Assembly: GCF_019200975.1 (NCBI RefSeq)
Contig: NZ_JAHTMR010000016.1
Location: 62,006 to 126,005 of the forward strand
Reading direction: 5' to 3'
Source of the DNA: Pseudomonas sp. PD9R
GTDB lineage: Bacteria > Pseudomonadota > Gammaproteobacteria > Pseudomonadales > Pseudomonadaceae
Length of the DNA: 64,000 nucleotides
Each line of letters opens with the position of its first letter. Position 1 is the stretch's first letter. The translations under genes were made by a program, and so were the position numbers. Positions 7,591 to 15,883 of the stretch are shown piece by piece. The notes below the pieces were generated by a model that worked only from the letters and a program-made list of their open reading frames with translations, searched no databases and was not told where the DNA came from.

Positions 7591-9771
7591 TCACTTGCCG
7601 CGATTGAGGCGGCGCAGATTACCGATCACTGACTCAAGTGCCCGATCAAACAACAAGGTGTCGTCAAGCCTGCGCACCGCACCCTGGTGAAACTCGAGAG
7701 CCAGGCGCGTGCGACTGCGCTCCAGTACTTTCAAACCGGTGCGGTTGACGAAGATGTATTGACCGGTAGCGCCGATGATCGCCGCCAGTTTGCAGCGCAG
7801 GGTGTTTTCCAGGTCCTCCTGAAATTCGACCCAGCAGCCAACGCGCAATTGATCAACTTGACGCAAGCCGTCATCGCCCGCTGGCAAATGTACCGAAACT
7901 GTCTCGACCGGGCCTTCATCGGCGTTCGGCAACACGACCTTTTCCAGCACTTCGATCATCACCGGTGCATCAGTGGCCGATGGCGCCGGTTGCGAAAATA
8001 ACTGGACATGCAAACGTTCCAGCACGCTGAAAAATTCACTGGTGGCGAAAGGGTCGAATGCCGAACCGCTCAACCCCTCGCGCAATGTCTTGAGCAGCCC
8101 CGGCACCAGCGCCAACAGATGCGAACTTGCATCGGGCTCGTCATGGCGTTGCACGCTCCAGATCAATTGCTCCATGGCCTGCACATCGGCGTGCCACTGC
8201 GCGGAGGGGTCGCCATGCTTGCGCCAGGTCATCAGCAAGACGTTGCTCCAGGCCTCCTGGATAAACTTCACCACGGCTTGCGGCAGCACATTGCCCAGTA
8301 ACACCTGGTTCAACGCCTGCTCGACACGCTGGCGGGCCAAGCCGGTTTTGGCGCGGCCTTCCTCAGCATCGCGGATACGTTGCTCCAGCAATTCGCTGCG
8401 CCGCCGTTCATCACTGGTGAATGCGAGGAAATCAGTCAATAGCTCGGAGAAGATCGCCGGGTCGTCGGCAAAATCGCTCAACAGACGCTGCACCACTTGC
8501 TCGATGCGCACGTACAGGCTGTCACGCTCAGAGGCAGCACACTCGCCCCAGCCCAGGGCCGCATGGGCGATTTCGTTGAGCAGTCGTCGTGCCGGATGGC
8601 TACTGCGGCTGAAGAAGCTCTTGTCGAGCACCGCCGCTTTCACCATCGGGATTTGCAAGCGACCGATCAATGCCTTGAGCGAGTCCGGCAGATGACGGTC
8701 GTCGAGCATGCATTCGAACAACATGCCGGTCAGGTTAATCACGTCTTCGTCGGCCGCGTCGACCCTTCGCGACTTGCCGCTTTTGACGCTGACCCGGGTC
8801 AACAGCTGTTCAAGTTGTTTGCGCAGATCGAAGTCGTCCCCGACCGTCGGTGCTGGCACATGCTGCTGCAGGTGCGAGAGCAGACGCAGCAAGTCTCGGG
8901 TGGAAATCGGTTGGGCCGGGGCACGGTCTTCCAGAGAGGTGGAACCGCTGCCACGTTCGGGGAGCAACAGCGCTTGCAACGTGGCGAACACCTGCGGGAC
9001 CTTGTCGTCGTTTTGCGTATAGCTGGAATCAAGCGGCGCAAGGGTGTTCGACTCATCCGTAAGCCGACGTGCCGGGGCAGGCTTGAGATCGGGCAGGACG
9101 CCCGTAGCAATCAGCAGTTGATTGGCTTCAACGTAGAGCTGGTCGGTACCACTCAGCACATAGCGATCAAACAGTTTGAGGATGATCAACTTGACCTTGA
9201 TCTCCACCCCCAGGTTGCTCCCGGCCTGCAAGAAAAACTCACAGAGCATCGTTGGCCCCATCGGATTGTGCTGCTCCATCAACGCCCTGCCCAACAGCGT
9301 ACTGAGACGAGCGGTGAATTGATCAAGGGCGAACCCATCGCGGTTCAGCACTTTATTGACCATCGCCTCCACCGCCACATTGCGCTCCAACTCATCATCG
9401 GGCAGCGTCGCTGAGACAGCGTCGGGCAATGCCCGAGGCAAGAGTGTATGAGTGCCGTCGTACTGGGTAAGGCTGACAAACGCCTCGAAGAACTGTTCGA
9501 AAAAAAACCGCTCGATACTTTTGCGCTTGAGTCGCAAGTCGCGCATTGCTTGAAAAAAGGTGTTCTGTTCGACATTGTCAGACGCGCGGTCGGCCATTTC
9601 AAAAAGCGTGTCATCGGCGTTATCGAACAGCGCCTGAAAACCCTGGCGCAGTTGTTGTGTGGCCTTGTCACGAACCTGAAGCAGAATCACAGGCAGGCGG
9701 GCGAGCGGCGCATGAGTCGCCTGGTCGGTAGCGACCTTGTGCAAAGGCACTACATTCCCGTCTTTTTGCAT
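7591..9771 (-). CDS. DUF1631 family protein (PA4523-like)
   Basis: Large predicted cytoplasmic protein, 726 residues, with no signal peptide or membrane segment. The length, predicted all-helical character, and position between ampD and nadC match the DUF1631 family (P. aeruginosa PA4523). The C-terminal region (about 600-700; LRVGCWVEFQEDLENTLRCK, then ATGQYIFVNRTGLKV) resembles a small beta-barrel of the PilZ-like kind, but I do not see the RxxxR motif needed for c-di-GMP binding. Function unknown. ATG start at 9769-9771; it is divergent from nadC. Confidence 0.82.
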   Translation of the reverse strand: MQKDGNVVPLHKVATDQATHAPLARLPVILLQVRDKATQQLRQGFQALFDNADDTLFEMADRASDNVEQNTFFQAMRDLRLKRKSIERFFFEQFFEAFVSLTQYDGTHTLLPRALPDAVSATLPDDELERNVAVEAMVNKVLNRDGFALDQFTARLSTLLGRALMEQHNPMGPTMLCEFFLQAGSNLGVEIKVKLIILKLFDRYVLSGTDQLYVEANQLLIATGVLPDLKPAPARRLTDESNTLAPLDSSYTQNDDKVPQVFATLQALLLPERGSGSTSLEDRAPAQPISTRDLLRLLSHLQQHVPAPTVGDDFDLRKQLEQLLTRVSVKSGKSRRVDAADEDVINLTGMLFECMLDDRHLPDSLKALIGRLQIPMVKAAVLDKSFFSRSSHPARRLLNEIAHAALGWGECAASERDSLYVRIEQVVQRLLSDFADDPAIFSELLTDFLAFTSDERRRSELLEQRIRDAEEGRAKTGLARQRVEQALNQVLLGNVLPQAVVKFIQEAWSNVLLMTWRKHGDPSAQWHADVQAMEQLIWSVQRHDEPDASSHLLALVPGLLKTLREGLSGSAFDPFATSEFFSVLERLHVQLFSQPAPSATDAPVMIEVLEKVVLPNADEGPVETVSVHLPAGDDGLRQVDQLRVGCWVEFQEDLENTLRCKLAAIIGATGQYIFVNRTGLKVLERSRTRLALEFHQGAVRRLDDTLLFDRALESVIGNLRRLNRGK

Positions 9772-9958
9772 TCAGCCTCCTGACCCACCAATTCGTCAAA
9801 GTCATGACGTCAAATAGAAGTCGAATTATCTTGTAAAAGACAGTCCTTGTGCCAGAGGCTCTGCTGCTTCTGCCGAAATAGACTCGACGCTTAAGACAGA
9901 TCGCCCGTTGCAATCGACCAAATGCAGACTTTAGAGCGACAAGAGCGCGCCTGATGCC

Positions 9959-9988
9959 TTGGGTTGCCCGGCGCCATGGCCCTATAAT
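9959..9988 (+). promoter_or_regulatory. Candidate sigma-70 promoter for nadC
   Basis: A perfect TATAAT -10 hexamer at 9983-9988 lies 27 bp before the nadC start; a weak TTGGGT -35 at 9959-9964 is 18 bp upstream of it. The -10 is convincing, the -35 is not. Confidence 0.5.
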
Positions 9989-10015
9989 CGGGCCACTTTG
10001 TTTGTGGAGTCCGTT

Positions 10016-10864
10016 ATGCCGAACCTACGTCTCGCCGATTTGACTGCCGAAATCGAAGCCAACGTGCGCCGTGCGTTGCTCGAGGACATCGGCAGCGGCG
10101 ACATCACCGCGCAATTGATCCCGACCGAACGCCTGGCCAAAGCCACCATCATTACCCGCGATGCCGCCGTCATTTGTGGCACCGCTTGGGTGGACACCGT
10201 GTTTCGGCAACTGGACCCTCGGGTTGCGGTGCACTGGCAAGTCGCCGATGGCGAACGGGTCAAGCCCAATCAGGTGTTGTTCCACCTCGAAGGCCCCGCG
10301 CGCTCGCTGTTGACCGGTGAACGCAGCGCCCTGAACTTCCTGCAAATGCTGTCCGGCGTGGCCACTCGCGCGCAATACCTGGCGGATTTCGTCGCCAGGA
10401 CCGAAGTGAAGCTGCTCGACACCCGCAAAACCTTGCCTGGGCTGCGCCTGGCGCAAAAATATGCCGTAACCTGCGGCGGTTGTCACAATCACCGCATAGG
10501 TCTGTATGACGCGTTCCTGATCAAGGAAAACCACATCGCCGCCTGCGGAGGCATTCCGCAAGCCATCGCCGCCGCGCACAAAATCGCGCCGGGCAAACCG
10601 GTAGAGGTCGAAGTGGAAAGCCTGGATGAGCTGAAAGAGGCTTTGGCGGCCGGTGCCGACATCATCATGCTGGATGAGCTGAGCCTGGATGACATGCGCG
10701 AAGCTGTGCGCCTGAACGGCGGCAAGGCCAAACTGGAGGCCAGCGGCGGTATTACCGAAAGCACATTGCTGCCGATCGCCGAAACCGGTGTGGATTATAT
10801 TTCGATTGGTGCAATGACCAAGGATGTGAAGGCTGTCGACCTGTCGATGCGTTTGAGTCTGTGA
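10016..10864 (+). CDS. nadC: Nicotinate-nucleotide pyrophosphorylase (carboxylating), QPRTase
   Basis: Converts quinolinate and PRPP to nicotinate mononucleotide in de novo NAD synthesis. 282 residues with the ATG at 10016-10018 (MPNLRLADL), the normal family length; an upstream GTG/TTG extension in frame is rejected because it would run through the -10 promoter. Motifs seen: LLEDIGSGDITAQLIP near residue 20, DTRKTLPGLRLAQKYAV near 140, GGCHNHRIGLYDAFLIKENH near 155-175, and the C-terminal EASGGITESTLLPIAETGVD near 240. A single-gene unit ending at a REP doublet. Confidence 0.95.
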   Translation: MPNLRLADLTAEIEANVRRALLEDIGSGDITAQLIPTERLAKATIITRDAAVICGTAWVDTVFRQLDPRVAVHWQVADGERVKPNQVLFHLEGPARSLLTGERSALNFLQMLSGVATRAQYLADFVARTEVKLLDTRKTLPGLRLAQKYAVTCGGCHNHRIGLYDAFLIKENHIAACGGIPQAIAAAHKIAPGKPVEVEVESLDELKEALAAGADIIMLDELSLDDMREAVRLNGGKAKLEASGGITESTLLPIAETGVDYISIGAMTKDVKAVDLSMRLSL

Positions 10865-10879
10865 TCACACCAAATGAAC

Positions 10880-10979
10880 TGTAGGAGCGAGCTTGCTCGC
10901 GATGGTCGTTAACGATAACGCGTGTTTACTGGCTAAACGCGGCGCCCTTGAGTCCATCGCGAGCAAGCTCGCTCCTACA
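10880..10979. repeat. REPIN (REP doublet), copy 1
   Basis: A 100-bp unit made of TGTAGGAGCGAGCTTGCTCG and its inverse at the two ends with a roughly 54-bp interior. The copy at 52485-52584 has the same length and a similar interior, so the whole unit, not only the ends, is one mobile sequence. It lies between the convergent ends of nadC and the small gene at 10987. Confidence 0.88.
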
Positions 10980-10986
10980 CATTTTG

Positions 10987-11292
10987 TCAAACCACCAAAT
11001 TATTCATTTCGCAATACTCTTCCCACTCGACACCCAACACCTCCGCGGCCTCTTTATGCAAAGCCAGGCGCGCAGCCTCGAACTCTTCAGGGGTCGATGT
11101 ATATTTGAGCGACAGCTCCCATGGCTGCAGACCCTGGGCTTCTGCTTCATCTTCGAACGCCCACTGGATCTGGTCTTTCTGATCGTCGGCCGTCAGGTCC
11201 TTGATCTCTTCCAGTAACTCGGGCGAATCCAGCACGTACTGCTTGAGGGCTTCCTCGTGTCTGGCTTCCTGGCTCAATTCTTTAACGGTCAT
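10987..11292 (-). CDS. Small acidic protein of unknown function (DUF6388-like)
   Basis: A 101-residue, acidic, predicted helical cytoplasmic protein (MTVKELSQEARHEEALKQYV at the start, VEWEEYCEMNNLVV at the end). It resembles the Pseudomonas family I know as DUF6388, but this is from memory and the function is unknown. I chose the ATG at 11290-11292 over a longer in-frame start because the longer form adds a low-complexity N-terminus. Downstream end faces the nadC REPIN; tRNA-Thr lies upstream. Confidence 0.65.
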   Translation of the reverse strand: MTVKELSQEARHEEALKQYVLDSPELLEEIKDLTADDQKDQIQWAFEDEAEAQGLQPWELSLKYTSTPEEFEAARLALHKEAAEVLGVEWEEYCEMNNLVV

Positions 11293-11425
11293 GTTGTTCT
11301 CGCTGATCTGGGGAATGGAAGATGGATCTGGATCATCAAGGATCTCTCTGACGCAAAAAACCGTTGGCAGCCCGGTTTGTCTGGCCTTCAGAACCATTCG
11401 GGATCATCTGAAAACAGGGTGTCGC

Positions 11426-11502
11426 TGGTGCCCGAGACAGGAATTGAACCTGCGACCTTCGCGTTACGAGTGCGCTGCTCTACCAACTGAGCTACACGGG
11501 CA
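11426..11502 (-). tRNA. tRNA-Thr (CGU anticodon)
   Basis: A 77-base cloverleaf including encoded CCA. Acceptor stem UGCCCG/CGGGCA, D-loop UAGCUCAGUUGGUAGAGCA, anticodon loop CUCGUAA giving CGU, and T-arm GCAGGUUCAAUUCCUGU. It matches the E. coli thrW type closely. Confidence 0.96.
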
Positions 11503-11570
11503 GTGCGCTAAACCTAGCACTGACCAATGAGTCAGGCAACGTGGGCGAGTCGCTCTTTTCCAACATAAAT

Positions 11571-11641
11571 CAAAAGATCGCAGCCTTCGGCAGCTCCTAC
11601 AGTGATTTGGTGTAGGAGCTGCCGAAGGCTGCGATCTTTTG
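11571..11641. repeat. Perfect 31-bp REP-type inverted repeat
   Basis: Arms 11571-11601 and 11611-11641 are exact reverse complements (starting CAAAAGATCGCAGCCTTCGG) separated by the 9-base loop GTGATTTGG. It can form a very stable hairpin in RNA on either strand. It sits between the pnp terminator and tRNA-Thr. Confidence 0.92.
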
Positions 11642-11658
11642 ATTTTACTGCGTACAGC

Positions 11659-11686
11659 AAAACGCCCCGAACCAGTCGGGGCGTTT
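11659..11686 (-). terminator. Rho-independent terminator of pnp
   Basis: On the minus strand AAACGCCCCGA pairs with TCGGGGCGTTT around a short CTGGT loop and is followed by TTTTG. It follows the pnp stop by about 28 bases. Confidence 0.8.
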
Positions 11687-11714
11687 GCTGTTCAGCAGTT
11701 AAGCGCGGGTGTAT

Positions 11715-13820
11715 TTAAACGCCCGAAGCCTTGGCAGCTGCTACGTCTTTGATGGACAGCTTGATACGGCCGCGGTTATCCACGTCCAGTACCAGTACTT
11801 CCACTTCCTGGCCTTCCTTCAGAATGTCGGTCACTTTCTCTACGCGAGCGTCGCTCAGCATGGAGATGTGCACCAGACCGTCCTTGCCCGGCAGGATGTT
11901 GACGAATGCGCCGAAGTCGACGATGCGCTCAACCTTACCCACGTAGATCTTGCCGATTTCTGCTTCAGCGGTGATGCCCAGAACGCGCTGACGTGCAGCT
12001 TCAGCAGCTTCCTTGGTTTCGCCGAAGATCTTGATCGAGCCGTCGTCTTCGATGTCGATCGAAGCCTTGGTCTCTTCACAGATCGCACGAATGGTCGCGC
12101 CGCCTTTACCGATGACATCACGGATTTTGTCGGTGTCGATTTTCATCGCGATCATGGTCGGAGCGTTTTCCGACAGTTCGGTACGCGACTGGCCAATGAT
12201 CTGGTTCATCTGACCGAGGATGTTCAGGCGCGCTTCCAGGGCTTGGCCCAGAGCGATTTCCATGATTTCTTCGGTGATGCCTTTGATCTTGATGTCCATC
12301 TGCAGCGCGGTCACACCTTTGGCGGTACCGGCTACTTTGAAGTCCATGTCGCCCAGGTGGTCTTCGTCACCCAGGATGTCGGTCAAGATGGCGAATTTCT
12401 CGCCCTCTTTAACCAGACCCATGGCGATACCGGCAACCGGTGCCTTCATCGGAACGCCAGCATCCATCAGGGCCAGGGAAGCGCCGCAGACCGAAGCCAT
12501 GGAGCTCGAACCGTTGGATTCGGTGATTTCCGACACAACACGAATGGTGTACGGGAACACGTCGGCAGCAGGCAGCATGGCTGCAATCGAACGGCGGGCC
12601 AGACGGCCGTGACCGATTTCGCGACGACCAGCGCCCCCCATGCGACCACACTCACCTACCGAGAACGGAGGGAAGTTGTAGTGCAGCATGAACGGGTCTT
12701 TTTTCTCGCCTTCCAGGGTGTCCAGCAATTGTGCGTCACGGGCGGTACCCAGTGTTGCAACAACCAGAGCCTGGGTTTCGCCACGGGTGAACAGTGCCGA
12801 ACCGTGGGTCTTTGGCAGAACACCGACTTCGATGTTCAGAGGACGTACGGTCTTGGTGTCGCGGCCGTCGATACGTGGCTTGCCATTTACGATGTTTTCG
12901 CGAACGGTACGGTATTCGATTTCGCCGAAAGCAGCTTTGACTTCGCTGGAGGAAGGCTGACCTTCTTCACCGGACAGTTTGGCAACCACCTGGTCCTTCA
13001 ACTCACCGAGGCGAGCGTAACGGTCGGCCTTGATGGTGATGGTGTAGGCCTGGGAGATCGCGTCGCCGAACTCGGCACGGATAGCGCCCAGCAGAGCGGT
13101 GGCTTCTGGCTGTGGAGCCCAGGTCCAGGTTGGCTTGGCGGCTTCAGCAGCCAGTTCTTTAACAGCGTTGATCACAACCTGGAACTCGTCGTGAGCAAAC
13201 AGTACTGCGCCCAACATCTGGTCTTCGGTCAGCTCTTTGGCTTCCGATTCAACCATCAACACGGCTTCCGAAGTACCGGCAACGACCATGTCCAGGCTCG
13301 AAGCTTTTTGTTGCTCGTAAGTCGGGTTCAGCAGGTAGCCGGTGCTTTCGTGGAACGCAACGCGTGCAGCGCCGATCGGGCCATCGAAAGGAATGCCGGA
13401 GATCGCCAGCGCAGCCGAGGTACCGATCATCGCAGCGATGTCCGGATCGGTCTTCTTGCTGGTGGAAACGACGGTGCAGACAACCTGCACTTCGTTCATG
13501 AAGCCTTCCGGGAACAGCGGACGGATCGGACGGTCGATCAGTCGGGAAGTCAGGGTTTCTTTCTCGGAAGGACGGCCTTCACGCTTGAAGAAACCGCCAG
13601 GGATCTTGCCGGCAGCGTAAGTCTTTTCCTGGTAGTGAACAGACAGAGGGAAGAAGCCCTTGCCTGGATCGGCTTGCTTGGCACCGACTACGGTCACCAA
13701 TACGCTGACGTCGTCGTCAACGGTGACCAATACTGCGCCGGAGGCCTGACGGGCGATACGGCCAGTCTCGAGGGTAACGGTCGACTGACCGAACTGGAAT
13801 TTTTTGATTACCGGGTTCAC
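11715..13820 (-). CDS. pnp: Polyribonucleotide nucleotidyltransferase (PNPase)
   Basis: Phosphorolytic 3'-5' exoribonuclease and degradosome component, 701 residues, the normal length. It has two RNase PH-like domains (about 1-210 and 310-540; FFKREGRPSEKETLTSRLID and MGGAGRREIGHGRLARRSI seen), then a KH domain (about 555-615, IRDVIGKGGATIRAICEETK with the GxxG loop) and an S1 domain (about 620-690, YVGKVERIVDFGAFVNILPG). The start is GTG at 13818-13820, preceded by AGAAGGTAGGA. Last gene of the rimP-to-pnp cluster, with a terminator after it. Confidence 0.98.
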   Translation of the reverse strand: MNPVIKKFQFGQSTVTLETGRIARQASGAVLVTVDDDVSVLVTVVGAKQADPGKGFFPLSVHYQEKTYAAGKIPGGFFKREGRPSEKETLTSRLIDRPIRPLFPEGFMNEVQVVCTVVSTSKKTDPDIAAMIGTSAALAISGIPFDGPIGAARVAFHESTGYLLNPTYEQQKASSLDMVVAGTSEAVLMVESEAKELTEDQMLGAVLFAHDEFQVVINAVKELAAEAAKPTWTWAPQPEATALLGAIRAEFGDAISQAYTITIKADRYARLGELKDQVVAKLSGEEGQPSSSEVKAAFGEIEYRTVRENIVNGKPRIDGRDTKTVRPLNIEVGVLPKTHGSALFTRGETQALVVATLGTARDAQLLDTLEGEKKDPFMLHYNFPPFSVGECGRMGGAGRREIGHGRLARRSIAAMLPAADVFPYTIRVVSEITESNGSSSMASVCGASLALMDAGVPMKAPVAGIAMGLVKEGEKFAILTDILGDEDHLGDMDFKVAGTAKGVTALQMDIKIKGITEEIMEIALGQALEARLNILGQMNQIIGQSRTELSENAPTMIAMKIDTDKIRDVIGKGGATIRAICEETKASIDIEDDGSIKIFGETKEAAEAARQRVLGITAEAEIGKIYVGKVERIVDFGAFVNILPGKDGLVHISMLSDARVEKVTDILKEGQEVEVLVLDVDNRGRIKLSIKDVAAAKASGV

Positions 13821-13929
13821 GGTGTCCTACCTTCTTTTGTGGCTCTTGGGGAACTGGTTTCTTGCGAAATTCTTGGGCAATGTCGGGAATCGGCCCAACG
13901 CCTGTCCAGGGTAAAACGTGTATCCAGAT

Positions 13930-13950
13930 AAAACTTGAGGCTGGGAGCCT
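13930..13950 (-). terminator. Weak hairpin between rpsO and pnp
   Basis: On the minus strand AGGCT-CCC-AGCCT is followed by CAAGTTTT, about 65 bases after the rpsO stop. It could be a weak terminator or an RNA-processing site; in enterobacteria this gap holds an RNase III site. The case rests only on this short stem. Confidence 0.35.
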
Positions 13951-14014
13951 GCCATGCGCCAACGGGAAACCCGCTGACGCACGACAGACAACCAACCTCT
14001 AGCGCAATCGCTTA

Positions 14015-14284
14015 TTAGCGACGCAGACCCAGGCGACCGATCAGAGTCTGATAGCGACCCAGATCCTTGCCTTTCAGGTAGTCCAGCAGCTTACGGCGCT
14101 GGTTTACCATGCGGATCAGACCACGACGGGAGTGGTGATCTTTACCGTTGGCCTTGAAGTGACCTTGCAGCTTGTTGATGTTGTGGGTCAGCAGTGCAAC
14201 TTGCACTTCTGGCGAACCGGTGTCACCAACAGCTTGCTGGTAGTCAGCTACGATTTGAGCTTTTTCTTGAACGTCGAGAGCCAT
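14015..14284 (-). CDS. rpsO: 30S ribosomal protein S15
   Basis: 89 residues, exactly the family length. Primary 16S rRNA-binding protein of the small-subunit platform. The S15 signature is clear: DTGSPEVQVALLTHNINKL at about 20-38 and HHSRRGLIRMVNQRRKLLDY at about 46-65. ATG at 14282-14284. It lies between truB and pnp in the conserved order, and its product probably represses its own translation as in E. coli. Confidence 0.98.
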   Translation of the reverse strand: MALDVQEKAQIVADYQQAVGDTGSPEVQVALLTHNINKLQGHFKANGKDHHSRRGLIRMVNQRRKLLDYLKGKDLGRYQTLIGRLGLRR

Positions 14285-14401
14285 GAGGCAATCCTTTTAT
14301 CAGGAAACTGTTTCAGAAAAACAGTTTCAACAGGCCAGGGACAAATCCCTGTATCTAAAAATGAGTAGTGACCGTGCCTGTTAACAGCCACCCTCGTTCG
14401 G

Positions 14402-15319
14402 TCATTCTGACCGAATCAGTCGACGTGGCGCGATGCGCCCGTCTTCGCTCACTTCACCGATACCGATGAAGCGACCATTGTGATCTTGTACCCGCACCAT
14501 ACCGAACTTCGGTGCATCCGGGGCACGTACCGGCTGGCCGTTTAGCCAGTAGAACGAGCTGTGCTCCGAGAACTGCAACAGGGGCCAATCCAGCAGGCCA
14601 CTGTCCGATGGCATCAGGAAGCGATCGACCGCTTCGTTGCCGCCTTCGGCATGTACTGCTTCCAACTCTTCCAGGGTGACCGTCTGGGCCAGCGTGAAAG
14701 GCCCGGCCTGGGTACGTCGCAGTTCTGCAACGTAAGCGCCACAACCGAGTTGTTCACCAATATCCTCCACCAGGGTGCGGATATAGGTGCCTTTGCTGCA
14801 ATCCACCGCAAGCCGCGCAGTATCACCTTCGAAGGCCAGCAATTCCAAGCGCGCAATAGTAACAGAACGCGGTTCGCGCTCCACTACTTCGCCTGCACGA
14901 GCCAGCTTGTACAGGGGTTGCCCGTCACGCTTGAGCGCCGAGTACATCGGTGGTATCTGACTGATTTGCCCACGAAATTTCGGCAGTGCAGCCTCGACAT
15001 CGGTGCGACCAACGGTCACCGGACGCTCCTGCAAAACTTCGCCCTCGGCATCCGCCGTGGTCGTGGTTTTGCCCAGTTGCGCCAGGGTTTCATAAGCCTT
15101 GTCGGAATCGAGCAGGTATTGCGAGAACTTGGTGGCCTCACCGAAGCACAACGGCAGCACGCCGGTGGCCAGCGGATCAAGACTGCCGGTGTGCCCGGCC
15201 TTCTCGGCGTTGAGCAACCAGCGGACCTTCTGCAGGGCCGCATTGGAGGTGAACCCCAACGGCTTGTCGAGCAAGATGATGCCGCTGACGTTACGACGGA
15301 TACGTTTGACCTGAGCCAC
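14402..15319 (-). CDS. truB: tRNA pseudouridine(55) synthase
   Basis: Makes pseudouridine-55 in the T-loop of tRNAs. 305 residues. The catalytic Asp is in HTGSLDPLATGVLPLCFGEA near residue 48, preceded by LDKPLGFTSN; the ATYPGRAF-type shadow frames are not coding. The C-terminal region (about 240-305) is a PUA-like domain. The GTG start at 15317-15319 has AAGGAG six bases upstream. It follows rbfA after 3 bp, so the two are coupled. Confidence 0.96.
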   Translation of the reverse strand: MAQVKRIRRNVSGIILLDKPLGFTSNAALQKVRWLLNAEKAGHTGSLDPLATGVLPLCFGEATKFSQYLLDSDKAYETLAQLGKTTTTADAEGEVLQERPVTVGRTDVEAALPKFRGQISQIPPMYSALKRDGQPLYKLARAGEVVEREPRSVTIARLELLAFEGDTARLAVDCSKGTYIRTLVEDIGEQLGCGAYVAELRRTQAGPFTLAQTVTLEELEAVHAEGGNEAVDRFLMPSDSGLLDWPLLQFSEHSSFYWLNGQPVRAPDAPKFGMVRVQDHNGRFIGIGEVSEDGRIAPRRLIRSE

Positions 15320-15322
15320 CGA

Positions 15323-15724
15323 TTACTCCTTGGTGTCTTCGGCGTCTGCCGCAACCGGATGCTGGTTGTCTTCAGCCACTGCGCGCTCGATCAAGGCCGA
15401 CAGATGCGCGCCGCGCACGACGCTTTCGTCGTAGTGGAAGTGCAACTGTGGAACGCTGCGCAGCTTCATCTCGCGAGCCAATTGCATGCGCAGGAAGCCG
15501 GCGGCCGAGTTGAGCACCTTGATGCTTTGCGCGATGTCTTCGGCGCTGTCCTGTCCCATCACAGTGATGAAAATCTTGGCGTGACCAACGTCACGGCTGA
15601 CTTCCACAGCGGTAATGGTGACCAGGCCGACACGCGGGTCTTTGACTTCACGACGGATCAGTTGTGCCAGCTCACGCTGCATTTGATCGCCGATACGTTG
15701 GGTACGGCTGTATTCTTTTGCCAT
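15323..15724 (-). CDS. rbfA: Ribosome-binding factor A
   Basis: Late 30S maturation factor with a type II KH-like fold, 133 residues. The family start RTQRIGDQMQRELAQLIRRE and the conserved VTITAVEVSRDVGHAKIFIT and MKLRSVPQLHFHYDESVV are visible. It lies between infB and truB, 159 bp after infB, with a stem-loop in the gap. Confidence 0.96.
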   Translation of the reverse strand: MAKEYSRTQRIGDQMQRELAQLIRREVKDPRVGLVTITAVEVSRDVGHAKIFITVMGQDSAEDIAQSIKVLNSAAGFLRMQLAREMKLRSVPQLHFHYDESVVRGAHLSALIERAVAEDNQHPVAADAEDTKE

Positions 15725-15778
15725 GTCTTGTTACCTGTTACTGCCTCACGGTGAAACCCGTGGGGTCTGAAAGCGGCA

Positions 15779-15812
15779 AACGCCCGGCCTGACAAAAGCC
15801 AGACCGGGCGTT
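15779..15812 (-). terminator. Stem-loop between infB and rbfA
   Basis: A 9-bp GC-rich stem (AACGCCCGG/CCGGGCGTT) with a 16-base loop, about 70 bases after infB. On the minus strand only TTTGCC follows, so it is at best a leaky terminator; it may set the infB to rbfA ratio or be a processing site. Confidence 0.45.
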
Positions 15813-15883
15813 GCGTTTAGAGTCCTGACGCCGTGCCGCGCACTTGCATGCAGCGGCTCGCCGTGGCCCTTGAAGTGCGCGAG

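Noticed and set aside
11709..13931. 740-codon open frame on the plus strand opposite pnp
   Set aside because: It is the antisense shadow of pnp; the minus strand has the complete PNPase with KH and S1 domains.
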